Assembly: GCA_963840435.1 (NCBI GenBank)
Contig: CAWIYY010000001.1
Location: 159,010-223,009 of the forward strand
Direction: 5' to 3'
Source of the DNA: Bog-473 sp963840435
Lineage (GTDB): Bacteria > Actinomycetota > Acidimicrobiia > Acidimicrobiales > RAAP-2
Length of the DNA: 64,000 nt
In this document: piece after piece, positions 44,801 through 52,487 of the stretch
How positions within the stretch are numbered: the first letter of the stretch is position 1
Layout: every line of letters starts with the position of its first letter
Program-made: the position numbers and the translations under genes
Notes under the pieces: generated by a model
What the model saw: the letters and a program-made list of their open reading frames with translations, nothing else
What the model was told of the DNA's origin: nothing
The model's database searches: none

Positions 44801-45621
44801 GCGAAGAGCCCGTCCTGGCACCCGGCCAACGAGGAGCACGGATAGCTCTGGATCACGTTCCCGTTCTGGTCGAGGAGGAAGTCGGCGCTCGAGTCGGCCA
44901 CCAGCACGTCGCCGTTGGCCAGGATGCGAAGCTGGAACGCCTTGTCGGGCAGCGCGGCCGCATTGAAGTTCGGCTGCTGGGTGTTTGTGCACTGGTTGTA
45001 GCGGAGAATGTCGGTGCTCTCGGTCGTGTAGTAGAAGGTGCACTGGTCCGACGAGAGGTCGATCCAGTCGTCGCCGAAGAGCTCGGTCTGGACCGGGCCG
45101 ATGTCGGCCAGGCGCTGACCGGTGGGGGAGAATTCCGCGATGTACGGCGTCGACTGCTGTCCGACGTAGAGATTGCCCTGGTTGTCGAAGACCAGCGAGA
45201 GGGGATTGTCCAGGCCGGTGGCGAACTGGCCCAGCGGTGTGCCATCGGGGGAGAACTCGCTGATGTCGCCGTTGAGGTCGTCGGTCACGTAGAAGTTGCC
45301 GCTGGCGTCGAAGGCGCTTCCGGTCGTGAATTCCTCACCGGTGTCGTCGGTGAGGGTGTTGAGCAGGTCTCCCGAGTTGGCGTCGTAGACGTTGACGTTC
45401 GAGAAGCCGACCGACGCGAAGACCTGCCCCGAGGAGAAGACCGTGTCGGCCCCCGCCTTCTTGGCCGGCGAGATCAGCGTGCCGACGCCGGCGAGGAGGA
45501 GCACCAACGAGAGAACGGTCACGGTGAGGGCGGACACCGGCGCCGGTGTCTCGTGTGCGGTGTCTCCCGATCGGCCTCCGGAGCCCTGCTCGCGCCGTCG
45601 TGACATCCCCAACACCGTCAT
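41818..45621 (-). CDS. Giant cell-surface protein 2: paralogue with eight Ig-like repeats and a C-terminal globular domain
   Basis: About 1267 residues. The architecture equals protein 1: anchor helix (SALTVTVLSLVLLLAGVGTL), the same propeller-like region, eight alternating A/B Ig-like units, each with a Cys pair. The Ig units have diverged from those of protein 1. Instead of a Gly-rich tail it ends in about 120 residues (GFVIGDISAGKPTIGTQVNF, CGAAWTSDPGNSSGPP, IEHLVVVSVAPGYG) that look like a separate folded domain with two Cys. ATG 45619-45621 follows GAGGAGG. Tandem with, and upstream of, protein 1. Confidence 0.85.
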   Translation of the reverse strand: MTVLGMSRRREQGSGGRSGDTAHETPAPVSALTVTVLSLVLLLAGVGTLISPAKKAGADTVFSSGQVFASVGFSNVNVYDANSGDLLNTLTDDTGEEFTTGSAFDASGNFYVTDDLNGDISEFSPDGTPLGQFATGLDNPLSLVFDNQGNLYVGQQSTPYIAEFSPTGQRLADIGPVQTELFGDDWIDLSSDQCTFYYTTESTDILRYNQCTNTQQPNFNAAALPDKAFQLRILANGDVLVADSSADFLLDQNGNVIQSYPCSSLAGCQDGLFAIAVDPSGTSFWTGDSTSGDIWQINLATGAVMQTISTNSGLLFGLSVKDELDVATSPSTVAATPTSLTLNPVSGDFSSPTEVSGVLTDSATGTSVADEPVTFTLNGTESCTGTTDSTGTADCVITPSEPSQSYTLSASFSGDSTQSMPIGADSSSTTFTVTPDGSTVTYTGPTTAVNGQPVTLTANLTTDTPNAGTPLPTKVVAISIGSGTSEQSCSAPSDGNGNVSCTIPTADQPQSTVPVDVTFSGDSYDTASSATGTMTVTEPTALAVSSASGDYSDATTVTGVLTDTITNAPIPGEPVVLTLDGRETCTATTDATGTASCSVTPSEAAGTYALTGSFAGDAAAPLQLTAATDAASFVVTLEESSLAYTGAATALNGQPYVASGVLTSDGTTPIVGRTVSFTLGTGSGAQFCSGTTGASGAAACTIASVAQPPGPAPGTASFASDGYYRQASASATVNLPEGTQLTLTPTTGVYGTPTPLSTTLVNTINGQPVAGEPVTITVNGSQSCAATTNAAGVATCSVSPTEPQGTYAETASFGGDTSTTPQLLSTSGSGTFTVTQAPTTLTYTGTTSVVNGQPATLSGVLSSTAPAPGGGVGGQTVTFTLGSGSALQSCAASTNASGAASCSIAAVNQSTGTTGISVSYSGNGSYQSSTASSTATVRTPTTLSVSAATGPYSGSTSVSGTLTNSVTGQPVANEPVTLTLGGSQTCTARTSAAGVASCTITPTEAAGSYPLGGSFAGDSSTGPQLLSSSGTNTFVVTTAPSTVAYTGTSVVVSGSPTTLSGTLTTPGGTPLSGQPVVLTVGSGTGAQNCNATTSSSGAASCTIANVNQTSGTTPVSVVFGGSSTYHSSGTSTTVIVAAPPSGGGGFVIGDISAGKPTIGTQVNFWGSQLWKTNQFSGVNDAPASMKGYIDNAPSYTCGAAWTSDPGNSSGPPATIPDYMVVVVASSIQKSGSTEYGNIEHLVVVSVAPGYGPAPGHDGYGNIVATLC
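44524..45501 (-). repeat. 978-bp near-perfect repeat, copy 2
   Basis: Second copy of 40405-41382 (offset 4119). Identity stops at 45501 (GGCGAGGAGGAG then divergent) and at 44524, where copy 1 has G and copy 2 has A one base outside. Patchy similarity continues to about 44180. Confidence 0.9.
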
Positions 45622-45696
45622 GCGCCCTCCTCGAACCGGCGAACCAGCGCGGCACGCGGCCGCGGGGCGACTCTGGACCGGCCGGCTCCGGGCCGG

Positions 45697-45713
45697 AAGG
45701 GACAAAAGGACTA
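45697..45713 (-). promoter_or_regulatory. Shared upstream 17-mer, copy 2
   Basis: Identical to 41660-41676. It lies 76 nt before the start codon of surface protein 2 and 8 nt past the stop of the met8-like gene, so it must act within the short intergenic space. Confidence 0.5.
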
Positions 45714-45721
45714 GTGGGCCC

Positions 45722-46369
45722 CTAAGGCGAGGTGGCGCGTTGGAGAATTGCGCGGGCATTGACGAGGTCGCCGGCGCGCACGAGCGCCGGGAGCTCGCCG
45801 TCGAGCAGCCCCGCCCAGTCGACGGTGTCGCTCGCTCTCCCCTCGGCCCGTAGTTGCTGTCGGGCCTCGTCGAGCAGCCGGGCCAACGCGTCGAGCCCGG
45901 TCCTGTCGGCCGCGCCGAGCCGGTTCCGGAGCCAGACGGCGAGCGCGGGGCTCAACCCGCCGGTCGACACCGCGATGGTCACCGCGCCGTCGCGGTGGAC
46001 GGCCGGCAGGATGAACGAGCAGTGCTCCGGGTCGTCCGCGCTGTTGACCCACACGCCGGCCGCCTCCGCCTCGGCTGCCACCGCGCCGTCCACCGCGCCA
46101 TCGCCGGTGGCGCTGACGACGAGGCGGAAGCCGGCCACGTCGCCGGGCTGGAAGGCCCGTGGCTCCAGCGCGGCCAGGCCGGCGGCCAGGGCCCGCATGT
46201 CCTCGCCCACCACGGGGGCGATCACGGTGACCCGGGCGCCGCACGCGAGCAGGCCGCGCACCTTGCGCGCCGCCACCGGACCCGCCCCGACGACGAGGCA
46301 GGCCTTGTCCGAGAGATCGAGCGAGACCGGGTAGTAGGAGGAGGGCGGGCCCGCGGGCTCCTCAGTCAT
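45722..46369 (-). CDS. Precorrin-2 dehydrogenase/ferrochelatase (Met8/CysG N-terminal type)
   Basis: Makes sirohydrochlorin and siroheme from precorrin-2; siroheme is the cofactor of the sulfite reductase encoded 3 kb away. 215 residues. SLDLSDKACLVVGAGPVAARKV is the NAD-binding Rossmann motif; VNSADDPEHCSFILPAVHRDGAVTIAVSTGG is the Met8 signature with the catalytic Asp in the DDPE segment. No methyltransferase domain is fused. The start overlaps the cysN stop by 8 nt, making it the third gene of the cysD-cysN-met8 operon. Confidence 0.92.
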   Translation of the reverse strand: MTEEPAGPPSSYYPVSLDLSDKACLVVGAGPVAARKVRGLLACGARVTVIAPVVGEDMRALAAGLAALEPRAFQPGDVAGFRLVVSATGDGAVDGAVAAEAEAAGVWVNSADDPEHCSFILPAVHRDGAVTIAVSTGGLSPALAVWLRNRLGAADRTGLDALARLLDEARQQLRAEGRASDTVDWAGLLDGELPALVRAGDLVNARAILQRATSP

Positions 46370-47681
46370 GGAGCCGGGGTGGCCCGACCATGCCCGCCGC
46401 GATGGTGGCGAAGCTGAGATCGTCGATCAGCACGAAGCTGCCCGTGATGCGGTCCGCCTGGTAGGGGTCGACGGCCAGGGGCGTGGCCGTGCGCAGCGTG
46501 ACCACGCCGATCTCGTTCTCGCGCAGCTCGGTGGCCTCGTGCACGTGCAGCTCGTTCACGTCGAAGGTGCCGCTGACCTTCTCCACCACGACCGGGGTGA
46601 CCCGGGTGGTGTGCTTGAGGCGCAGCCGGTCGCCCGCCCGGAGCGGCCGTTCCCCGAACCAGCACACGGTGGCCTCGAATTCCTCCTTGACCTCGGGCGG
46701 GGCCTCCGCGGCGGCGATCAGGTCGCCCCGGGAGACGTCGAGGTGGTCGGCCAGCTTGAGCGAGATGGACTGGCCCACCTCGGCCCGCTGGAGGGGGCCG
46801 TCCGCCGTCTCGAGCGCCCGGACGGTGGTGTGCGCACCCTGGGGCAGGACGACGACCCGGTCGCCGACCCGGAACGGCCCGCCGTTCACCATCCCGGCAT
46901 AGGTCCGACCGCCACCCGGCTGGCGCAGCACCCACTGCACGGGGAGGCGGGCCCCGCTGCCGTGGCCGACGCCGTGCTGGGCCGCCCAGCCTCCGGCCGT
47001 GGCCGACTCGAGGGCATCGAGCACGGTGGGCCCGTCGTACCAGGGCGCGGCGTCCGAACGCGCCACCACGTTGTCGCCGTTGAGGGCCGAGATCGGGATC
47101 ACCGTGCACGAGGTGATGCCGAGCCGGTGGGCCAGCGCCTCCATCTCGTCGACGATGTGCTGGTAGGCCGAGCGGTCCCACTCGACCAGGTCCATCTTGT
47201 TGGCGCAGACCACGAGCTGGTCGACGCCGAGGAGCGCGGCGATGCAGATGTGCCGCCGCGACTGCTCGCGCAGCCCGGCCGTGGCGTCCACCAGGACGAG
47301 CGCCAGGTCGGCCGTCGACGCGCCCGTCGCCATGTTGCGCGTGTACTGGATGTGGCCGGGGCAGTCCGCGATCACGAACTTGCGGTGCGGCGTGGCCGCG
47401 TAGCGGTAGGCCACGTCGATGGTGATGCCCTGCTCGCGTTCGGCCCGCAGGCCGTCGGTCACGAACGAGAGGTCGACCTCGCCCAGGCCGCGGCGCTCGC
47501 TCGCCGTCTCGATCGCGGTCAGCTGGTCGTCGAAGAGCTGGCGGGTGTCGAAGAGGAGCCGGCCGATGAGCGTGCTCTTGCCGTCGTCCACCGATCCGAT
47601 GGTGGCGAAACGGAGGAGATCCATGGTGTCCGCCCCGAGCTCGGCGCCGCCGGCCGGCGGCGAGCCGGGCAGGGTCGTCAT
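46362..47681 (-). CDS. cysN: Sulfate adenylyltransferase subunit 1 (GTPase)
   Basis: Regulatory GTPase of ATP sulfurylase. 439 residues. Translation-factor G domain: GSVDDGKSTLIGRLL (P-loop), DCPGHIQYTRNM (switch II), NKMDLV (base specificity). Two beta-barrel domains follow. No APS-kinase (CysC) domain is fused, consistent with the APS-reductase route here. It starts 4 nt after cysD on the minus strand. Confidence 0.96.
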   Translation of the reverse strand: MTTLPGSPPAGGAELGADTMDLLRFATIGSVDDGKSTLIGRLLFDTRQLFDDQLTAIETASERRGLGEVDLSFVTDGLRAEREQGITIDVAYRYAATPHRKFVIADCPGHIQYTRNMATGASTADLALVLVDATAGLREQSRRHICIAALLGVDQLVVCANKMDLVEWDRSAYQHIVDEMEALAHRLGITSCTVIPISALNGDNVVARSDAAPWYDGPTVLDALESATAGGWAAQHGVGHGSGARLPVQWVLRQPGGGRTYAGMVNGGPFRVGDRVVVLPQGAHTTVRALETADGPLQRAEVGQSISLKLADHLDVSRGDLIAAAEAPPEVKEEFEATVCWFGERPLRAGDRLRLKHTTRVTPVVVEKVSGTFDVNELHVHEATELRENEIGVVTLRTATPLAVDPYQADRITGSFVLIDDLSFATIAAGMVGPPRLHD

Positions 47682-47685
47682 CGGC

Positions 47686-48681
47686 CTAGAAATATCCCTC
47701 GCGCTTGCGGTCCTCCATGGCCGTCTCCGAGAAGCGGTCGTCGGCCCTGGTGGCCCCGCGCTCGGAAATCCGCGAACCGGCCACCTCGCGGATGATCTCC
47801 TCGACGGTGTCGGCGCCGGAGCGCACGGCCCCGGTGCACGTGGCGTCGCCCACGGTGCGGAAGCGCACCGTCTCCTTGCGGACCTGCTCGCTCCCCTGGG
47901 GAGACACCCACTCGCTCAGGGCGAGCAGCATGCCGTCGCGCTCGACGACCTCGCGCTCGTGCGCGTAGTAGATCGACGGCAGCTCGATCCGCTCCCGCCG
48001 GATGTACTGCCAGATGTCGAGCTCGGTCCAGTCCGAGAGCGGGAAGGCGCGCAGGTGCTCGCCCGGACGCACCGTGCCCTGGTAGAGCTGCCAGAGCTCG
48101 GGGCGCTGACGCTTGGGGTCCCACTGTCCGAACGAGTCGCGGAAGGAGAGCACGCGCTCCTTGGCCCGGGCCTTGTCCTCGTCCCGCCGGGCCCCGCCGA
48201 AGGCGGCGTCGAACCCGTTGGCGTTGATGGCGTCGAGCAGGGTCGTGGTCTGCAGGCGGTTGCGCATGCCGCCGGGGCCCGGGTCGGCCACCCGGCCCTG
48301 GTCGATCGACTCCTGGACGCTGGCCACGAGCAGCCGGGCCCCGACCGCCGCCACCTGGGCGTCCCGGTAGGAGAGGACCTCGGCGAAGTTGTGACCCGTG
48401 TCGACGTGCATGACGGGGAAGGGGATCCGGCCCGGGGCGAATGCCTTGGCCGCCAGGTGGAGCAGCACGGCCGAGTCCTTGCCCCCGCTAAAAAGGAGGA
48501 CCGGACGTTCGGATTCGGCCGCCACCTCGCGGATGATGAAGATGGCCAGGGATTCGAGGAGATCGAGGTGCCCGAGGGGGTGCTCGACCGGTCTGACCAG
48601 GGCCGTGACGGACGCGCCGCCCCCCTGGGGTGTCGGAGTTGCACCTGGTGTGGCTGGGCGGAGGGCGGCAGCGCTGTCCAT
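47686..48681 (-). CDS. cysD: Sulfate adenylyltransferase subunit 2
   Basis: Catalytic subunit making adenylyl sulfate (APS) from ATP and sulfate. 331 residues. PP-loop motif LLFSGGKDSAVLLHLA, VMHVDTGHNFAEVLSYRD, AFGGARRDEDKARAKER and the C-terminal GAVRSGADTVEEIIREV are intact. ATG 48679-48681 preceded by GAGAGG; an open extension upstream crosses the regulatory region and is rejected. Divergent from cysH across a 140-nt gap with an operator-like dyad. Confidence 0.96.
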   Translation of the reverse strand: MDSAAALRPATPGATPTPQGGGASVTALVRPVEHPLGHLDLLESLAIFIIREVAAESERPVLLFSGGKDSAVLLHLAAKAFAPGRIPFPVMHVDTGHNFAEVLSYRDAQVAAVGARLLVASVQESIDQGRVADPGPGGMRNRLQTTTLLDAINANGFDAAFGGARRDEDKARAKERVLSFRDSFGQWDPKRQRPELWQLYQGTVRPGEHLRAFPLSDWTELDIWQYIRRERIELPSIYYAHEREVVERDGMLLALSEWVSPQGSEQVRKETVRFRTVGDATCTGAVRSGADTVEEIIREVAGSRISERGATRADDRFSETAMEDRKREGYF

Positions 48682-48695
48682 GGGACCTCTCGATT

Positions 48696-48714
48696 TATGA
48701 CTAGTTTGGTCATA
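48696..48714. promoter_or_regulatory. Operator-like dyad and -10 between divergent cys operons
   Basis: TATGAC (48696-48701) and GTCATA (48709-48714) form an inverted repeat with a 7-nt spacer; written in full it contains GACTA-GTT-TGGTC, similar in style to Rrf2-family (IscR/CymR-type) operators. A TATACT (48715-48720) directly to its right is a good -10 for the cysH direction, without a clear -35. The AT-rich stretch stands out in this GC-rich genome. Confidence 0.55.
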
Positions 48715-48821
48715 TATACTAACGCTCGTATTCGGACGTGCGTCAAGCGCCGGCGCCGGGCCCCCGGGGTCCGGAACGCCCCCAACAATCGCCACATTGG
48801 CCCATCGGAAGGTGAAGATCG

Positions 48822-49502
48822 GTGACGGAGACCAGAGTCAGGGACCAGCTGTGGACCGCCGAGGAGCTGGCGGAGGTCAGCGAGGAATTCGAGACGGCAC
48901 CGCCCAGCTCGGTCATCCGCTGGGCGGCCGAGAACTTCGGTCCGTCCCTGGTCCTGGCGGCGTCCTTCGAGGACATCGTGCTCATCGACCTGGCCACCAA
49001 GGTCGTGCCCGGCATCGAGGTCGTGTTCCTCGACACCGAGGCGCATTTTCCCGAGACGCTGGAGTTCGTCGAGCAGGTGCGCGCCCGCTACGACCTGAAC
49101 CTGACCGTGACCAAGCCGGGACCCGAGGCGGCGGCGCACCCCTGCGGCACGGACCAGTGCTGCCAGTTCCGCAAGGTCGAGCCGCTGCGGCGTGCCGTGG
49201 CCGGCAAGGCGGCCTGGCTGACCTCGTTGAAGCGTTCGGACGGGCCGACCCGGGCCGACGCGCCTATCGTCAGCTGGGATGCCTCCTTTGGCCTGGTCAA
49301 GGTGAACCCCCTCGTCACCTGGACCGACGCCGACGTCAAGGTCTACCTGGCCGACCACGACCTGCCCGAGCACCCGCTGGTGCCCCGGGGCTACCTGTCC
49401 ATCGGCTGCGCGCCGACGACCCGACCGGTGGTCCAGGGTGAGGACCCCCGGGCGGGGCGCTGGGCCGGGCTCGACAAATCCGAGTGTGGCCTGCACGTCT
49501 AG
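48822..49502 (+). CDS. cysH: Assimilatory adenylyl-sulfate (APS) reductase
   Basis: Reduces APS to sulfite. 226 residues. LVLAASFEDIVLIDLA and FLDTEAHFPETLEFV are the PP-loop-like substrate site. The first Fe-S cysteine pair C113-C114 (DQCCQFRKVEPL) marks an APS rather than PAPS reductase; the catalytic Cys is C222 (SECGLHV). The second Fe-S pair, normally C-x-x-C in GCxPCTR, is C196-A-P-T199 here, so one cluster ligand is missing (codon ACG). C108 is nearby. First gene of the sulfite operon; stop overlaps sir. Confidence 0.93.
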   Translation: MTETRVRDQLWTAEELAEVSEEFETAPPSSVIRWAAENFGPSLVLAASFEDIVLIDLATKVVPGIEVVFLDTEAHFPETLEFVEQVRARYDLNLTVTKPGPEAAAHPCGTDQCCQFRKVEPLRRAVAGKAAWLTSLKRSDGPTRADAPIVSWDASFGLVKVNPLVTWTDADVKVYLADHDLPEHPLVPRGYLSIGCAPTTRPVVQGEDPRAGRWAGLDKSECGLHV

Positions 49503-51220
49503 TGCCCCGTGACCTCGACAACCCCTACGGGATGGAGTTCCGCGGGCGGCGCGACCGCGGGCTGAAGTTCATCCGTCCCTACCGCGAGATCGGCGAGCTC
49601 AACCCGGTCGAGCAGCTGAAGCTCCAGCGCCATCCCTTCGAGGTGGCCCAGGCCGTCATCGACACCTACTCCAAGCAGGGCGCGGCCTCCATCAACGCCG
49701 TGCCCGGCGAGCAGGAGCGGCTGAAGTGGGTCGGCATGTACCCGCAGCGCCAGGGCGGCGACGCCTTCATGATGCGCATCAAGGTCCCGGGCGGCGTCAT
49801 GACGTCGGCCCAGGTGCGCGAGGTGGGCGTGGCCGCCGACGCCTTCGCCGAGGGCCCCGACGACAGCCCGGTCTTCGGGAACCGCTACGCCGACCTGACG
49901 ACGCGCCAGGACATTCAGCTCCACTGGATCCGCATCGCCGACGTGCCGCGCATCTGGCAGCGCTTCTGGGAGGTCGGCCTGACCACCGTCCAGGCCTGCG
50001 GCGACTCGGCCCGCAACGTCTGCTCCTGCCCGGTGTCGGGCATCGACGCCCACGAGGTGGTCGACGCCTTCCCGGTGGCCCAGGCCATCTCGGCCTTCTT
50101 CACCGGCAACCGCGAGTACGCCAACCTGCCCCGCAAGTTCAAGATCGCGGTCACCGGCTGCCCCGAGGACTGCGCCCGGGTCGAGATCAACGACATCGGC
50201 CTGTGGCCGGCCGAGCAGGCCGACGGCACGCTCGGCTTCAACGTGCTCATCGGCGGCGGCCTTTCCGACGGCGAGCGCATGGCCTCGGACATCGACCTCT
50301 TCATCGCGCCGGACCAGGCCGTCGAGCTGTGCCGGGGCGTGGCCCAGCTCTTCGGCGAGCTGGGCAACCGGGAGAACCGCGGGCTGGCCCGCATGCGCTA
50401 CCTGGCCCAGGAGCTCGGCCCGGAAGGCTTCCGTGCCGCCCTGGACGAGCGCACGAATTTCGCCTTCGGCCCGGCCGGTCGGGAGCTCACCACGCGTTTC
50501 CGGGGCGACCACGTCGGCGTGCACCCCCAGAAGCAGCCCGGGCTGGTCTACGTCGGGTGTTCGGTGCCGGTGGGCCGCATGCACGGCATTGAGCTGGTCG
50601 AGTTGGCCCGCCTGGCCGAGACCTACGGCGACGGCCACGTGCGGATCGGGGTCGATCAGAACTTCATCATCTCGGGGGTGCCCGAGGACCAGGTCGACGA
50701 TCTCCTGGCCGAGCAGCTGTTGGCGACCTACTCGCCGTTCCCCGGTCCCTTCGAGCGCGGGGTGGTGGCCTGCACCGGCTCGGAGTTCTGCCGCTTCGCC
50801 GTGGTCGAGACCAAGGAGCGCGCCGTCAAGTGGGCCCGCACGCTCGATGCGCAGCTTCCCGAGGGCGACCAGCGTGACGCCGGGGTGATCCGCATGCACT
50901 TCTCGGGCTGCTCGGCCTCGTGTGCGCAGCCGCAGATCGCGGACATCGGCTTCCGGGGCGACATCGCCCACGTGGAGGAGCACATCGAGGAGGCGGTGGA
51001 CATCGGCCTCGGCGGGTCCCTCGGCCCCGACGCCGCCTTCATCGACTGGGTCAGCGGCGCCATGCCGGTGGATCGTGTGCCCGACGCCCTCGTGCGCATC
51101 GTGGGCCGCTACCGCGACGAGCACCGCCCCGGTGAGGCCTTCTACCAATGGGCCCGGCGCAGCAGCCCCGACGACCTCCGCCTGACCCTGCAGGGCGCGG
51201 CCGAAGCGGTGGCCCCGTGA
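49502..51220 (+). CDS. sir: Siroheme/[4Fe-4S] nitrite/sulfite reductase, probably sulfite reductase
   Basis: Six-electron reduction of sulfite to sulfide. About 572 residues with the duplicated ferredoxin-type NirA/SirA layout. First half: NRYADLTTRQDIQLHWIRI and SARNVCSCPVSGID. Second half: the siroheme/cluster ligands VACTGSEFC and HFSGCSASCAQPQIADIG. GTG 49502 overlaps the cysH stop by 1 nt; GTG 49484 is in frame. The sulfate cluster context favours sulfite over nitrite. The FrhB-like gene starts in the last 4 nt, suggesting the two proteins work together. Confidence 0.92.
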   Translation: MPRDLDNPYGMEFRGRRDRGLKFIRPYREIGELNPVEQLKLQRHPFEVAQAVIDTYSKQGAASINAVPGEQERLKWVGMYPQRQGGDAFMMRIKVPGGVMTSAQVREVGVAADAFAEGPDDSPVFGNRYADLTTRQDIQLHWIRIADVPRIWQRFWEVGLTTVQACGDSARNVCSCPVSGIDAHEVVDAFPVAQAISAFFTGNREYANLPRKFKIAVTGCPEDCARVEINDIGLWPAEQADGTLGFNVLIGGGLSDGERMASDIDLFIAPDQAVELCRGVAQLFGELGNRENRGLARMRYLAQELGPEGFRAALDERTNFAFGPAGRELTTRFRGDHVGVHPQKQPGLVYVGCSVPVGRMHGIELVELARLAETYGDGHVRIGVDQNFIISGVPEDQVDDLLAEQLLATYSPFPGPFERGVVACTGSEFCRFAVVETKERAVKWARTLDAQLPEGDQRDAGVIRMHFSGCSASCAQPQIADIGFRGDIAHVEEHIEEAVDIGLGGSLGPDAAFIDWVSGAMPVDRVPDALVRIVGRYRDEHRPGEAFYQWARRSSPDDLRLTLQGAAEAVAP

Positions 51221-52487
51221 AGCGCTACCGGCTGCGCGAGCAGATGAACGGCATTGAGGAGCCGCCCGGCAAGGTGTGGTTCTGGGAGCTCGAGGCGGGG
51301 GTCATCGACGCGAACCGCTGCATCCAGTGCGGCACCTGCGTCGCCGTCTGCCCGTCGAACTCCATCGGCATCAACGAGGACACCGATCTGCCCGAGCTGG
51401 TCAAGATGTGCACCGGCTGCTCGCTCTGCTGGGACTTCTGCCCCGCGGGGGGCTGCGTTACGAGGCGCTGTGGCCGCCGTCGACGCTGGCCGGCGACGAG
51501 GACGGCGACGTCGTGGCGGCCCAGGTCCGTTCCGACTCGTCGGACACCTACTGGAAGATCAGCGGCGGACCGCCGGCGGACGGCCTCGGTGCGGTGGTCG
51601 AGAGCTACGCCGTCCGGGCCAGCGCGCAGATCGACGACGTCCAGGACGGCGGGGCGGTGAGCGCGCTGCTCATCGGGCTGCTGGCCTCCGGGGAGATCGA
51701 CGGCGCCCTGGTCTCCAAGCCGAGCGCGGATCCCGACGAGCAGTGGAAGGGCGTGGCCACCATCGCCACCACGGCGGACCAGATCCGCGCCGCGTCGGGC
51801 AGCTTCTACAACCAGACGATGGCCCTGGCCGAGCTCGACCTCTCCAAGTACTCGCTGCCGGCGAAGCCGCGCATCGCCGTGGTGGGGACGCCGTGCGAGG
51901 TGCAGGGCCTCCGGGCCATGCAGGCCCGGCGCTGGCCCACCGGGGCCCACCGGGTCGACGCCGTCGTCCTCTCCATTGCACTCATGTGCACCAAGAACTT
52001 CGACTACGAGGCGCTCACCTTGCGCGAGCTCCGGGACAAGCGGGGCGTGGACCTCGACCGCGTCTCGAAGATGGACGTGATCCGGGGCCGGATGATCGTC
52101 GAGTACCGCGATGGTGAGCTGGCGATCGACGAACCGGTCAAGGACTTCCACGGCGCCGCCCTGAAGGGCTGCGACGAGTGCGCCGACTTCCTCGGGCGCT
52201 CGGCGGACATCTCGGTCGGCAGCGTGGGGTCGATGACCGGCTGGACCAGCGTGCTCGTGCGCACCGAGCGCGGGCGCCTCGCCTTCCAGGCGGCCCGCTC
52301 CAAGCTCGACGTGCGCGGCCTGGACGACCCGGCCGCGCTCCTGCGGCTGGACGCGCTGGACAAGAAGATCGCCGACCGCTCCCTGGAGCGCAAGCTCGAC
52401 CCCGACGCTCCGCTCTTCATCGACTTCGAGGAGCACGTGCGGGCCTACGAGGGGACGGACCGCCAGCCGGTCTACATCCGCCGGTGA
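51217..52487 (+). pseudogene. FrhB/FpoF-like F420-reducing subunit, one-base frameshift
   Basis: Coenzyme F420 hydrogenase/dehydrogenase beta-subunit family, about 420 residues when repaired. N-terminus carries two [4Fe-4S] motifs, CIQCGTCVAVCPSN and CTGCSLCWDFCP. At 51441-51452 one base seems missing from the C4/G6 run: frame 1 ends in nonsense while the next frame continues RGGLRYEALWPPS to 52487. Later family motifs are VVGTPCEVQGLRAM, LMCTKNFDYEAL and KGCDECADFLGRSADISVGS. GTG start overlaps the sir stop. Expected role: take electrons from F420H2 through FAD and Fe-S clusters. The homopolymer position makes an assembly error likely. Confidence 0.85.

Noticed and set aside
38050..45450. 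Repeated spaced units resembling a CRISPR array or satellite DNA
   Set aside because: Units are about 280 nt, coding in frame, and vary as protein repeats; they are Ig-like domains.
37942..45603. Plus-strand open frames of more than 1200 codons opposite both giant surface-protein genes
   Set aside because: They are Arg/Gly/Ala-rich antisense frames produced by high GC and repeats; the minus strand has coherent domains, signal anchors and ribosome sites.
48682..48795. N-terminal extension of cysD to 48795
   Set aside because: It would translate through the operator/promoter region; ATG 48681 has a ribosome site and gives the normal length.
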